A DNA stretch of 51,420 nucleotides from JBFLVT01 sp036804525 (GTDB taxonomy: Bacteria; Bacillota; Desulfotomaculia; Desulfotomaculales; JASEER01), in assembly GCA_036804525.1 (NCBI GenBank), contig DAIRSE010000015.1, positions 1 through 51,420 of the forward strand, written 5' to 3'. The notes beneath the pieces were generated by a model. That model saw nothing but the letters and a program-made list of their open reading frames with translations. It did not search any database and was not told the origin of the DNA. The translations under genes were made by a program, and so were the position numbers. Shown piece after piece: positions 1 through 8,838 of the stretch. Position 1 is the stretch's first letter; every line of letters begins with the position of its first letter.

Positions 1-99
1 AACAGAACAACCGAAAGCCCGAAGTAATTAGGTATGGTGTCCCCATAATTCCAGAAGTTTGGGAAAAAGGTGGTCATCGGGACGCACCCCTGGTAAGGG

Positions 100-1224
100 C
101 TAAAGGCCATAGAGTTTATAACAAAAGACGCATTGGGCGGGCGGGGGTGGGGTCCTCGGCCCGCCAACTCTTTCTGCGTCCACCGGCACCAGAGAGTCCA
201 GCCGTGTCGCCAGCCGGCGGCGGAAGGCCTCCCGGAAATCCTCCGCCGCTTCGGAACGCAGGGCCGTGGGCAGCCCGTCGCGCAAGTCGCCGAAGACAAC
301 GGCGGTGGCCGGTTTCCTTTCGCCACAGAACTGCCGCGGGATGGCCGCCCCCTTCAGGGGCAGACCCAGATAGACACAGGGCGTCACCTCCCCGCGGTGG
401 TTGACAAAAACATTCTGGGTCGGGTAGGCGTCGCACATCAGGGCCGGTTCGCCCAGACCCAGGGGGTAGGCGCGGAAGGGCAGGCCGGTCCGGGTCGCCT
501 CGGCCCGCGCCCGGTCGACTGCGGCTGTGGCTTCCGGGTCCGGCGGGCCGCAGGCGAAGGCCTGCCGGGCCTCCACCGCCGGATCGGGAGCGAAATCGAT
601 GTTCGTCGCCACCACCTCGTCGATCCCCGCCGCGGCCGCCAGCGGCAGGATCGCGGCGAGTTCGCCGAGGTTATCGCGGGTCATGGAGTAGAAGAGAACC
701 GTCCTGGGACGGGTTTGGCCCCTCTCCCGGCGGCAGGCGGCAAGGGCGGCGGTGTTCGCCAGCACCCGTTTGAGGCTTGAACCTACCCGCAGCGCGCCGT
801 TGGTTTCCTCCCGGGCGCCCGCCACCGAAAAGCAGACGAGGTCGATTCCCATTGTCACCAGTTGGTTTATTGCCCCTGGGTGTAACAACATCCCGTTGGT
901 GGTAAACCCGGTTTCGCAACCGGCCTCCTTGGCCGCCGCCAGCATGTCGAAAAACCGGGGATGCAACAGGGGCTCGCCCCAGCCCTGCAGGTGCAGAAGC
1001 CCGACGTCCTTGAGCACCGGCCGGAGGTCCCGCGCAAAGACCTCCCACAAAAGGTCGCCGTTATCCCACAGATCCTGCAACACAGTGCGCGGACAGTACA
1101 CGCAGCCTAACTGGCAGCGGCTGGTGACCTCCACCTGCAGGACCGGAATGGCCCTTCCCGTTTCCCCAACGGCGCGCCACCGGAACCGTTCCGCCAGCCG
1201 TTTCAGCCAACCCACCGGGACCAT
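100..1224 (-). CDS. Radical SAM protein with C-terminal SPASM-like cysteines
   Basis: A 374-residue protein. The radical SAM cluster motif CxxxCxxC is visible as C37, C41 and C44 (CQLGCVYC), so it should bind a [4Fe-4S] cluster and cleave S-adenosylmethionine. Further cysteines in the last third (MCDAYP, TPCVYLG, and the final CVFCYKLYGL) resemble the auxiliary-cluster part of SPASM/twitch proteins that modify peptides or cofactors. The ATG at 1224 follows a GGGAGGGGG stretch only a few bases away; a GTG at 1215 is an alternative start. It is the last gene of the minus-strand ABC transporter run, 84 bases after the ATPase gene, so it may belong to that operon and act on a related ligand. Substrate unknown; radical SAM family is certain, membership of the transport operon is inferred. 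Confidence 0.85.
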   Translation of the reverse strand: MVPVGWLKRLAERFRWRAVGETGRAIPVLQVEVTSRCQLGCVYCPRTVLQDLWDNGDLLWEVFARDLRPVLKDVGLLHLQGWGEPLLHPRFFDMLAAAKEAGCETGFTTNGMLLHPGAINQLVTMGIDLVCFSVAGAREETNGALRVGSSLKRVLANTAALAACRRERGQTRPRTVLFYSMTRDNLGELAAILPLAAAAGIDEVVATNIDFAPDPAVEARQAFACGPPDPEATAAVDRARAEATRTGLPFRAYPLGLGEPALMCDAYPTQNVFVNHRGEVTPCVYLGLPLKGAAIPRQFCGERKPATAVVFGDLRDGLPTALRSEAAEDFREAFRRRLATRLDSLVPVDAERVGGPRTPPPPAQCVFCYKLYGL

Positions 1225-1308
1225 CCCCCTCCCAGGGTATCTACCATATGCCCATTACCAGCTTACTGCAGGAACAGAAGGTTAGGAAGGGGGAAGTTTC
1301 ATTTACAA

Positions 1309-2082
1309 CTACAATGCTATCCTGGCGGACAAAAGGCGGATGGTGTATGGATGACGGGGACTGGTCGCCACTGCCGAGGCGGACCCCTGTTCCAGAATGC
1401 GGCCCCGGTGCATCACCGCTACCTCGTCGGCCACCCGGAAAACCACATCCAGGTCGTGGGATATAAGAAGATACGCCAGTCTCATTTCTTGTTGGGTTTT
1501 CTTCAGGAGTTGGAAGACTTGTGCCTGCACGGACACGTCCAGGGCCGAGGTGGGCTCATCCAGCACGAGAAGGGACGGTTCCAGGCTTAACGCCCGGGCG
1601 ATGGCCACCCGCTGGTTCTGGCCGCCGCTCATTTCCCAGGGGTAACGGTGATAGAACTCCGGCCCGAGGCCGACCATCTCCAGCAGGTCGGCCACGCGCT
1701 CTCTCACGTACCGGCCCCGCACCACATGATGTACCAGCAGCGGCTCACTCAGGATCTCGCCGATCCGCATCCGGGGATTGAGCGCTCCCTGGGGGTTCTG
1801 AAAAATGATCTGCATCTTCCGTCGCAGATAAAGGGCTTCCTCCCTGCGGGCTCTAAAAACATCCCGACCTTCGTAGAAAACGCTGCCGCCGGTGGGGCGT
1901 AGGAGGCCCACCACCAGGCGCCCCACGGTGCTCTTCCCCGCGCCGCTCTCGCCCACCAGCCCAAGCGTGCCCCCGGGATTGATAGTGAAAGATACGCCGC
2001 CAACCGCTTTAACCAGCTGCCGTCCCAGCAAGCCGCCGCGGAAGTATTTTTTCAAGCCTTTCACTTCTAACAACAATAACAC
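1309..2082 (-). CDS. ABC transporter ATP-binding protein, NikE/OppF/DppF class
   Basis: A 257-residue nucleotide-binding subunit. Visible motifs in order: Walker A GESGAGKST (about 44-52), Q-loop FQNPQG, signature MSGGQNQRVAIARAL (variant of LSGGQ), Walker B LLVLDEPTSALD and H-loop ISHD. Length and motif spacing fit the second ATPase of nickel/oligopeptide importers. The gene starts inside the end of the upstream ATPase gene (16-base overlap), indicating translational coupling and a heteromeric ATPase pair. The C-terminal oligopeptide-type extension is short here. It powers import through the two permeases encoded upstream. The substrate cannot be read from this subunit; the neighbouring DUF4198 gene points to a metal such as nickel. 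Confidence 0.9.
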   Translation of the reverse strand: MLLLLEVKGLKKYFRGGLLGRQLVKAVGGVSFTINPGGTLGLVGESGAGKSTVGRLVVGLLRPTGGSVFYEGRDVFRARREEALYLRRKMQIIFQNPQGALNPRMRIGEILSEPLLVHHVVRGRYVRERVADLLEMVGLGPEFYHRYPWEMSGGQNQRVAIARALSLEPSLLVLDEPTSALDVSVQAQVFQLLKKTQQEMRLAYLLISHDLDVVFRVADEVAVMHRGRILEQGSASAVATSPRHPYTIRLLSARIAL

Positions 2083-2996
2083 CTCACCCTATATCCCGGA
2101 GTCACCTCGGCCAGCGGCGGTGCCTCCCGCGCGCAAATCGCCCTGGCCCGGCGGCACCGCGGCTGAAACCGACAACCCGGAGGAAGCGCGGTGAGGGGAG
2201 GTGCCGCTCCCGGAATCGGCTTCAGTTCCCTGGCCGGGTGTGAGTCCAGAAGCCCGCGGGTATAAGGGTGACGCGGCGCGGAAAAAACGGCCTCCGCCGG
2301 GCCGTATTCCACCACCTGGCCGGCGTATAGCACGGCGACCCTGTCAGCCAGTTGCCGCGCGGCGGGCAGATCGTGGGTGATTAGAACAAACGCGCGCCGT
2401 CCGAACGTCATTTCCCGGAGAAGCTCCACCACCTGCGCCCTCAGGGGCCAATCGAGCCCCTTGGTTGGTTCGTCGGCGATCAAAAGACGGGGCTCCAGCG
2501 CCAGGCCGAGCGCCAGCAGCAGTCGCTGCTGCATGCCCCCGCTGAGCTGGTGGGGATAGCAGGAAGTTGCCCGCTCGGGGAGTCCCACCCCAGCCAAAAG
2601 ATCAGCCACCTTCCGGCGGACCGGGCGCCCGGTCGGGCGCCACCGGCGGGCAATCGCCTCCCGCACCTGGTATCCCCCGGTAAGGACGGGGTTCAACGCC
2701 GCGGCGGGGTTTTGCAGAACCATGGCGATCTCTTTCCCCCTGAACTCCCGCATCCGGGTGGATGGAAGAGACAAAAGGTTGCAACCGTCATACCAGACCT
2801 CGCCCCGCACTTGCGTCCCGGGCGGCAGAAGGCGTAGAATGGCGTGTCCCAATACGGTTTTGCCCGAACCGGTCTCTCCGATGAGCGCCAGCCTTTCTTT
2901 CTCCCCCAGTTCCAGGCTGACACCGTCGAGAACGTGTACCGTTCCTTCCGGAAGCGGAAAATCAACCGTCAGGTTTTTGATCGATAACAAGGGCAT
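2067..2996 (-). CDS. ABC transporter ATP-binding protein, NikD/OppD/DppD class
   Basis: A 309-residue ATPase from the ATG at 2996 (MPLLSIKNLTV). The open frame runs 89 codons further upstream, but that part lies inside the preceding membrane-protein gene in another frame; the ATG at 2996 has GAGGGAAGAGG directly before it. Motifs: Walker A GETGSGKT, signature LSGGMQQRLLLALGLA, Walker B LLIADEPTKGLD, H-loop ITHD. The C-terminal third is the oligopeptide/dipeptide extension with CRFQPRCRRARAIC and a cysteine-rich end (CYCC), a common feature of OppD/DppD ATPases. It pairs with the overlapping downstream ATPase. Family is secure, substrate is not. Confidence 0.9.
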   Translation of the reverse strand: MPLLSIKNLTVDFPLPEGTVHVLDGVSLELGEKERLALIGETGSGKTVLGHAILRLLPPGTQVRGEVWYDGCNLLSLPSTRMREFRGKEIAMVLQNPAAALNPVLTGGYQVREAIARRWRPTGRPVRRKVADLLAGVGLPERATSCYPHQLSGGMQQRLLLALGLALEPRLLIADEPTKGLDWPLRAQVVELLREMTFGRRAFVLITHDLPAARQLADRVAVLYAGQVVEYGPAEAVFSAPRHPYTRGLLDSHPARELKPIPGAAPPLTALPPGCRFQPRCRRARAICAREAPPLAEVTPGYRVRCYCC

Positions 2997-3007
2997 CCTC
3001 TTCCCTC

Positions 3008-3943
3008 TCACCAGATAAATAACAGCACAATAAAAACACCCGTCCAGCCGAGGCGTAGCAGCGCCCCCACGGCAGTAATCTCCAAACCCAGCCGGCTTCC
3101 GAACAAGCCGACATAATACGGTAGGCGGTGGGCCAGGATATACCGCAGGCTCGTGACGAAATTGGCCAGCATCAACGTCAGGAGCGTCAAGTGCGGGTTT
3201 AATACCCCCTGCTGCAGTAAATCTCCCAGCATTGCGTAAGCGGCCACCGGGTTGGCAAGGCATACCGGTATAGCGGTCAGCGCCGCGGGCGGCAGGGGCA
3301 CGTTATCAAGCGAACCCAGCATTTCCTTGAACCACCCGGCGTTTACCAGCAACATGGCGGCAATGCTCACGGGGAGGGCCAATAAAACCATCCGCCGGAG
3401 AACATAAACTGTGCGCTTTAAACAGTGCCCGAATACATCCCGCAACGGTCTTTCCCGGTTCGTTGCCGGGACCGGCGCGGAATCTGCGGAACCGGGACGA
3501 AGTAAGAAAGCCGCCGCAATGAAGGCTACCCCGCTTACCAACAGGCCGTTGGCTAGGAAAAAAGCGGTATAGGCAAGCCCTACCGATCCGAGAAAGGGTA
3601 TGGCTACGGGTGCCAGATAGACAACGCTTTCGTATACCGTTTGGGGAAACCAGGTACCTATAGCAGTCAGGAGCGTTTCGCGGCGGCTTATTCGCCTCTC
3701 CTGGTGCAAGCCGGCCAGCATGGCGACCGCCGTAGGGGGCGAACCGAATGCAACCAAAAGGGCGATTCCGGCATCGCTGGTAAACCCGATACGCCGCAGC
3801 AAAGGAGTGAAGAGCGGGTGCAGGCGCTGGAAGAAACCCAGTCCCAGCGCCAGGTTCGCGAGCAGCACTCCCAGAACGGTATAGGGCAGCGCCCGGGCCC
3901 AGACCTCTACCGCCCGCCAGGCGGTATCCCAAACCCAATGCAC
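3008..3943 (-). CDS. Multispanning membrane protein, nucleoside-recognition/GATE-domain type
   Basis: A 311-residue hydrophobic protein starting at GTG 3943, nine bases after a GGAGG site and three bases after the stop of the upstream permease gene. It shows about eight membrane segments in two similar halves; each half has a conserved glycine/proline-rich loop (FGSPPTAVAML in the first, CLANPVAAYAML in the second). This two-fold arrangement is what the nucleoside recognition (GATE, Pfam PF07670) family shows. Such proteins are poorly characterised; some sit beside metal transport genes. Position between the permease and ATPase genes of one operon suggests it belongs to the transport system, perhaps as an export or gating partner. 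The family call is by pattern; the role is inference. Confidence 0.65.
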   Translation of the reverse strand: MHWVWDTAWRAVEVWARALPYTVLGVLLANLALGLGFFQRLHPLFTPLLRRIGFTSDAGIALLVAFGSPPTAVAMLAGLHQERRISRRETLLTAIGTWFPQTVYESVVYLAPVAIPFLGSVGLAYTAFFLANGLLVSGVAFIAAAFLLRPGSADSAPVPATNRERPLRDVFGHCLKRTVYVLRRMVLLALPVSIAAMLLVNAGWFKEMLGSLDNVPLPPAALTAIPVCLANPVAAYAMLGDLLQQGVLNPHLTLLTLMLANFVTSLRYILAHRLPYYVGLFGSRLGLEITAVGALLRLGWTGVFIVLLFIW

Positions 3944-3946
3944 CGA

Positions 3947-4837
3947 TTAACCTCCCCCTCCGTCAAGAATCCTGCTCCGCCGCGGGTCAAGGGCGTCGCG
4001 CAGGCCGTTTCCCACCAGGTTAAAGGCTAGCACCGTCAAGAAGATCATCAGCCCGGGGGTGATCATCAGCAACGGATAGGTGCGCATGTACGATCGCGCC
4101 GCGTTAAGCATCGCCCCCCATTCCGGCGTCGGCGGCTGCACGCCGAGCCCCAGAAAACTCAGCCCGGCCACCGCCAGGATGGTGTGCGGAATGTCAAACG
4201 TCGCCAAAACCACAACCGGACCAAGCACGTTCGGCAGGATATGCCGGATCATGATCCGCGGGCCGCTGAAACCCAGGGCGCGGGCCGCCAGGACGAACTC
4301 GCTCTCTTTGAGCGATAAGACGCTGCCGCGGACCACGCGGGCGAAGTGCAGCCACCCCAAGGCCACCAGCGCCAGGATAGTGTTTCCCAGCCCCGGTCCT
4401 AAAACACCCACCACCGCCAGAATAAAGACAAGGTTGGGAAGGCCCATCAACACATCGGTAAGGCGCATCAGGACCTCGTCCAAAAAGCCGCCGTAGTAAC
4501 CCGCGATCAGGCCGATGAGCGTCCCCGCGACCGCCGCCAGCCCTCCGACCAGGAGGCCCACGGCGAGGGAGATGCGGGTGCCGTACAGTACCCGGCTCAG
4601 CAGACAGCGCCCCATGTCGTCCGTTCCCAGGGGATATTCGCCGCCGGGCGGGGCCAGCGCGTGGGCCAGGTTCTGCTTCACCGGGTCGTGGGGCGCCAAC
4701 CACGGCGCCAACAACGCTACCAGCACCAGCAGAATAACCACTACCCCGCCCGCGAAAGACGCCCGATCCCGGCCGATACCCTGCAGCAGTCTCGCCAGGG
4801 AGAAGGCCGTGCGGAAGACAGTAACCGTCTCGTGCAT
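3947..4837 (-). CDS. ABC transporter permease, NikC/DppC class
   Basis: A 296-residue inner-membrane permease with an N-terminal membrane helix (about 28-50) followed by the binding-protein-dependent transport domain. The EAA-type cytoplasmic loop is visible as ESEFVLAARALGFSG followed by RIMIRHILPNV; it docks onto the ATPases. The N-terminal LAHALAPPGGEYPLGTDDMG segment is characteristic of the DppC/NikC/OppC branch. The gene overlaps its partner permease by one base (ATGA), so the two subunits are translationally coupled and probably form a heterodimeric channel. Confidence 0.9.
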   Translation of the reverse strand: MHETVTVFRTAFSLARLLQGIGRDRASFAGGVVVILLVLVALLAPWLAPHDPVKQNLAHALAPPGGEYPLGTDDMGRCLLSRVLYGTRISLAVGLLVGGLAAVAGTLIGLIAGYYGGFLDEVLMRLTDVLMGLPNLVFILAVVGVLGPGLGNTILALVALGWLHFARVVRGSVLSLKESEFVLAARALGFSGPRIMIRHILPNVLGPVVVLATFDIPHTILAVAGLSFLGLGVQPPTPEWGAMLNAARSYMRTYPLLMITPGLMIFLTVLAFNLVGNGLRDALDPRRSRILDGGGG

Positions 4838-5784
4838 TATCCGTCGCTCCCTCCGTACCGGATGCGCGGGTCAAGAAATGTATAGGAAAGATCGATCAGC
4901 AGGTTAACAAGCGCGAAACAGAAGGCCAGAAAAAGGACTCCTCCCTGCAGGACGGGAAGATCGCGGGACTCGATGGCCTCGACGATCAACTGTCCCACCC
5001 CGGGGCGGCCGAAAACGTTCTCCACGATGACCGTGCCGCCGATCAGGTGGTTGAACTGCAGGCCCAGGACGGTTACCACCGGGATCAAGGCGTTGCGCAG
5101 GGCGTGGCGCCGGAGCACCGCCCCCTCGCCCAGGCCCTTGATCCGCGCCATGGTAATGTAGTCCTGCTCCAGCACCTCCAGAAGGCTCGCCCGCACGATG
5201 CGCGTGCTGACGGCGGCCATTCCGGCGCCGAGGGTGACGGCGGGCAGGATGAGATGGGCCGGACTGCCCCCGCCCGCCACCGGCAGCAGGCTCAGTGTCA
5301 GGGAAAAGATCAGGATCAGCAGCAGCCCCAGCCAGAAATTGGGCATGGCCACCCCGACAAGGGAACCCGTCATCACCAGATTGTCGAACCAGGAAGAAGG
5401 ACGTCGGGCGCAGGCGATGCCCAGCGGCACCGCGATCAGCACCGTGAGGAGGAACCCGGCCGCCGCCAGCTCCAGCGTGGCCGGGACGCGGGCGAGGATT
5501 TCCGCCGTCACCGGCCGTTTGGTGACGAATGAATACCCCAGGTCGCCCCGCGCGACATGGCCGAGCCACCAGGCATACTGTCGCCAGACGGGCATATCGG
5601 CGCCGATTTCCCTCCGCACCACACTTAATTCTTGGGAAGAAAAGTCATCGTAACCCCAGCGATATATCGCCACCAGCCGCGCATGATCGCCGGGAATTAC
5701 ATGCGTCAGGGCGAAAGTGATTATCGAAACCCCGAAAAGGACAAAAACAAGCAGCACGATGCGCCGCACCAGGTAAGAAAGCAT
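4837..5784 (-). CDS. ABC transporter permease, NikB/DppB class
   Basis: A 315-residue permease with the typical DppB/NikB start (MLSYLVRRIVLLVFVLFGVSIITF), a periplasm-facing segment after the first helix, and the EAA loop EQDYITMARIKGLGEGAVLRRHAL near residues 210-235. Length fits the family. It is the first of the two permeases, 89 bases downstream of the binding-protein gene, and couples to NikC-class by an ATGA overlap. Together with the two ATPases and the lipoprotein it completes a five-part importer. Substrate cannot be told from the permease alone. Confidence 0.9.
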   Translation of the reverse strand: MLSYLVRRIVLLVFVLFGVSIITFALTHVIPGDHARLVAIYRWGYDDFSSQELSVVRREIGADMPVWRQYAWWLGHVARGDLGYSFVTKRPVTAEILARVPATLELAAAGFLLTVLIAVPLGIACARRPSSWFDNLVMTGSLVGVAMPNFWLGLLLILIFSLTLSLLPVAGGGSPAHLILPAVTLGAGMAAVSTRIVRASLLEVLEQDYITMARIKGLGEGAVLRRHALRNALIPVVTVLGLQFNHLIGGTVIVENVFGRPGVGQLIVEAIESRDLPVLQGGVLFLAFCFALVNLLIDLSYTFLDPRIRYGGSDG

Positions 5785-5873
5785 AAGCCACCCTCGCTAT
5801 CGCTGCCGTCTTCCCGAAAACGCGGCCGGAGAGGGTTGTCCCCCTCCGGCCCGAAGCCCGCCAACGGGCGGTT

Positions 5874-7436
5874 TTACGGTCGCTTTTCCACCGTCATTTC
5901 CGGGTTGGTATGCAGATCATGCGCGTTCGGGTTGAATTTGAACCCCTTGACGTAATCGCGCATGCCCACGGCCATCCTGTAGCAGGCGATGTTAACCACC
6001 GGTGTGTCTTTGGTGACGATCGTCTGAATCTCCCGGTAGATACCGTACCGCTCGTCCGGATCAGCGGTCGCGGCGGCCTTGTCGATTAGGCTGTCAACCT
6101 GTTTGTTTTTATACTTGGCCACGTTCTGGCTTCCCTTACTGCCGTAAACGCCGGCCAGATACTTTTGCGGGTCGCTCGTCTGGAAGGATGCCAGAACCAT
6201 GTCCCAATCTCCCTGTTTTACCCGGTCGTAAATAGCCCCGTATTCCAGGATCTGAACCTGCGCCTTGATCCCGACCTCCTTGAACTGGGCCTGCAAAGCC
6301 TCCGCCATCGGGGGCATGCCGGGCCGCGAGGCCCACGTCATAATGGTGATCGAAAAGGGCTTGCCGTTTTTCTCCCGGATGCCGTCGCCGTCCTTATCCA
6401 CCCAGCCGGCCTCGCCGAGCAAGGAGCGGGCCTTTTCCGGATCGTACCGGTACATATTTTCAACGGCCTCGTTACACCAGGGAGTATCGTGCATGAACGG
6501 ACCGATGGTCGCCTCGCCGCACCCATGCAAAACGCTCTTCACGATCCCGGCCCGGTCGATGGCGTAGTTCAGGGCCTCGCGCACCTTAAGGTCACCGAAA
6601 GGCGCCCGACTCATATTCATCTCCAGCCGGTAAATGCGCGGCTCGGGATAAAGCTCGACCTTAACCCCCGGCACCTTCTGCAACCTTTCTATCTCCCCGT
6701 ACGGCAGGTCAAAAGTAAAATCAATCTCGCCCTTTTCCAGGGCCAGAGCCCGCGTGTTCGCGTCGGGGATCGGCCGGAAAACCATCTTGTCTAACCCCGC
6801 GGCCGGGCCCCAGTAATCCGGGTTCTTTTCCACGGTAACCTGGCCGGATGCCTGCTCCCAGGAAGCAAATTTAAAAGCGCCGGTACCGATGGGCCGGACA
6901 AACTCACCCTTATCGTTATAACTCGCCGGACTTAAAATACAAAAGTCAGCGCCGGCCAGCGCCTCCGGCAGCAACAGGTTAGGCTTGGCCGTAACCACTT
7001 GGAGTGTCCTCTCGTCTGCCGCCTTAAGCGAGGCGATATTAGTAAGCTCCTTGGCGCGCGGGTTGTTCCCGAGCACCCGCTCCAGCGCCCAGGCGACGTC
7101 AGCGGCAGTCAGGGCGGCGCCGTCGTGGAACTTAACGCCATCACGCAGGGTAAACTCCCAGGTGTTGGCGTCAACCTGTTTCCAACCCGCCGCCAGCAGG
7201 GGTTCAAGCCGGTAGTCTTCGCCCATCCTCAGGAGCGTTTCAGCAATGTGGGCCTTTTCCACAAGCAGGAAGCCATTATCCAGCGTGCGAATGTGATCGC
7301 GGTCACCGATCACCAGGACCCGGTCCGCATTCTCTGCAGTTTGATTTCCCGCTGTCGTCCCGGGCTCTTGCTTACCGCATCCGGCAAGGATAAGCCCGCA
7401 TAAGATGACTACCAGGAGAAGGTATGACCGGAGCAA
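5874..7436 (-). CDS. Solute-binding lipoprotein, NikA/DppA/OppA family (SBP family 5)
   Basis: A 520-residue extracellular binding protein. The signal peptide ends in the lipobox LAGC with C20 as the lipidated cysteine, followed by an acidic/threonine linker. Family-5 hallmarks include WEFTLRDGVKFHDGAALTA, a domain-swap region near GTGAFKF, and YAIDRAGIV. The start is TTG at 7436 (a GGGGA site lies about eight bases ahead); the nearby ATG is out of frame. It would capture the ligand outside the cell and hand it to the permeases encoded just downstream. Presence of DUF4198 and a methyltransferase upstream makes a metal or metal-chelate a better guess than a free peptide, but this is inference. 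Confidence 0.88.
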   Translation of the reverse strand: MLRSYLLLVVILCGLILAGCGKQEPGTTAGNQTAENADRVLVIGDRDHIRTLDNGFLLVEKAHIAETLLRMGEDYRLEPLLAAGWKQVDANTWEFTLRDGVKFHDGAALTAADVAWALERVLGNNPRAKELTNIASLKAADERTLQVVTAKPNLLLPEALAGADFCILSPASYNDKGEFVRPIGTGAFKFASWEQASGQVTVEKNPDYWGPAAGLDKMVFRPIPDANTRALALEKGEIDFTFDLPYGEIERLQKVPGVKVELYPEPRIYRLEMNMSRAPFGDLKVREALNYAIDRAGIVKSVLHGCGEATIGPFMHDTPWCNEAVENMYRYDPEKARSLLGEAGWVDKDGDGIREKNGKPFSITIMTWASRPGMPPMAEALQAQFKEVGIKAQVQILEYGAIYDRVKQGDWDMVLASFQTSDPQKYLAGVYGSKGSQNVAKYKNKQVDSLIDKAAATADPDERYGIYREIQTIVTKDTPVVNIACYRMAVGMRDYVKGFKFNPNAHDLHTNPEMTVEKRP

Positions 7437-7465
7437 CTTCTTCCATCCCCTTTCATTTAAATCGT

Positions 7466-8149
7466 CTAAATCGTCGTGAAGGTGAAAACGGCGGTCAGCA
7501 CGCGCTCGTCGTACTGGCCGGGGACCCCCTTTCGCGGGTCGCTATGGCTGGCCAGGATCATCCAGTTCCCGTCCCTGAACGGAAAGCTTACCACCCCCTC
7601 CACGTCCGTGCAGGCGGCACGGGGAAATGAGTTGCCGGAACAAAAGGCTTGCACTCTTGCCCCTCCCAAGGGACGGCCCTCGTAGAGAACTGCCAGTTCC
7701 AGCCGCTCCTCCGCGGGAGGCCGCGGCACGATCTCAAACTCAGCGCCCAACGACCCCGGCCAGGGACCGTCCCGTTCCACGGCGACCAAAGCCTTGGCAT
7801 ACTGGTAATAGTAGACTGATTTCACGATCGTTATTTCCGGATGGTCGGTGCGGGGACCGCGCAGGTGGCGGCCGTCCCGACCGATACTCCAGATCTTCCC
7901 GTCATACTCGGCCAGAAGAGTGTGCACGCCGGTTTCGGCAGGCGTAAAAACGGCGGCCAGGTCCGTATCCCCGGCCTCTACGGCCAGCGGGATTCTGTTG
8001 CCCGCCGGGGAAATCAAACAGGTCCTGGTGCGTAACGGGTCGGCTTTCCCCTGCACGACAAAATCGTGGCCAAACCTGATGCGGGCGGTTAACTCCTTTC
8101 CGGGACGCGCCCGGTACGGGCACTCGATCCAGATGTTGTGCGGCGCCAT
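7466..8149 (-). CDS. DUF4198-like (nickel-uptake associated) protein
   Basis: A 227-residue protein that begins MAPHNIWIECPYRARPG, i.e. the early histidine-rich start followed by beta-strand-rich repeats (FVVQGKADPLRTRTCLI, AVFTPAETGVHTLLAEYDGK, GRPLGGARVQAF, TDVEGVVSFPFRDGNWMILAS). This order matches the DUF4198 family (Pfam PF10670), which is recurrently linked to nickel or cobalt uptake. No signal peptide is visible from this start; the N-terminal MAPH would place a histidine at position 4, reminiscent of metal-binding N-termini in such systems. The gene lies two bases after the methyltransferase gene and 29 bases before the binding protein, hence same operon. Confident on operon membership, moderate on the family. 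Confidence 0.65.
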   Translation of the reverse strand: MAPHNIWIECPYRARPGKELTARIRFGHDFVVQGKADPLRTRTCLISPAGNRIPLAVEAGDTDLAAVFTPAETGVHTLLAEYDGKIWSIGRDGRHLRGPRTDHPEITIVKSVYYYQYAKALVAVERDGPWPGSLGAEFEIVPRPPAEERLELAVLYEGRPLGGARVQAFCSGNSFPRAACTDVEGVVSFPFRDGNWMILASHSDPRKGVPGQYDERVLTAVFTFTTI

Positions 8150-8151
8150 TC

Positions 8152-8805
8152 TTACACCCCCCGGGGCCTGAATCCGCTGATGAGGTAGGTGACTCTATCG
8201 CTGCCCGGATCACGCGGGAGAATCTGAACATCCACACCGGCGAACCCGGCGTTTACAAAAAGTGCAGCCACTTCCTCCGGACTGACATCCCTGTTCAGAG
8301 GTAGTCTCTCTTCGATTTCCGGAGGGTAATGATGGCCTTTTTCTCCCGGCCGGCGGGGGGAGAAGTCAGCAAGTGCTCGGCCGCCTGGCCTTAACACCCG
8401 GTACCACTCGGCGATGGCTCGCTCCGGTTCCGCCAGTGTCCAGAGCACGTGCCGCGCCATCACGGCATCAAAAGACGCTGCCGCAAAGGGAAGCAACTCT
8501 ATGTCTCCCTCGACGAAAGTAATCTCCAGACCTGCATCCCGGGCCTTCAGTCTGGCTTGGTCGAGCATGGTTACCGACCAGTCGACGCCCGTTGTGCGGT
8601 GTCCCAATTCCGCCAGGATTAGCGCTACGAACCCCGTGCCTGTTCCGACATCCAGCACATCCAGCGGACCTGGTCCCAGCCGTGCCGCGATGTTCCGCCA
8701 ACGTTCCTTCTCGGCTGGGCTTTTCGTACCGTGAGCGCTAGCATGCTCGTACTGATAGCCTTTTGCGTTCCATCGCGCCCGCATCGTCTCCCGTAAGTCG
8801 TTCAT
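8152..8805 (-). CDS. Class I SAM-dependent methyltransferase
   Basis: A 217-residue protein from ATG 8805 (MNDLRETMRARWNAKGYQYE), chosen because GGGAGGT lies seven bases ahead; the longer open frame would run through the leader terminator. Motif I LDVGTGTGFVAL, the acidic residue after beta-2 (TTGVDWS), VEGDIELLPF and LRPGGRALADF are all present, i.e. the methyltransferase-11 fold of UbiE/BioC type. It is the first gene of the ABC uptake operon. A methyltransferase as leading gene of a metal-type importer suggests it tailors the imported ligand, a chelator or a cofactor precursor; that is inference and the true substrate is unknown. Confidence 0.85.
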   Translation of the reverse strand: MNDLRETMRARWNAKGYQYEHASAHGTKSPAEKERWRNIAARLGPGPLDVLDVGTGTGFVALILAELGHRTTGVDWSVTMLDQARLKARDAGLEITFVEGDIELLPFAAASFDAVMARHVLWTLAEPERAIAEWYRVLRPGGRALADFSPRRPGEKGHHYPPEIEERLPLNRDVSPEEVAALFVNAGFAGVDVQILPRDPGSDRVTYLISGFRPRGV

Positions 8806-8838
8806 CCGACTACCTCCCTGCATCCCGTGAGATAAAAC

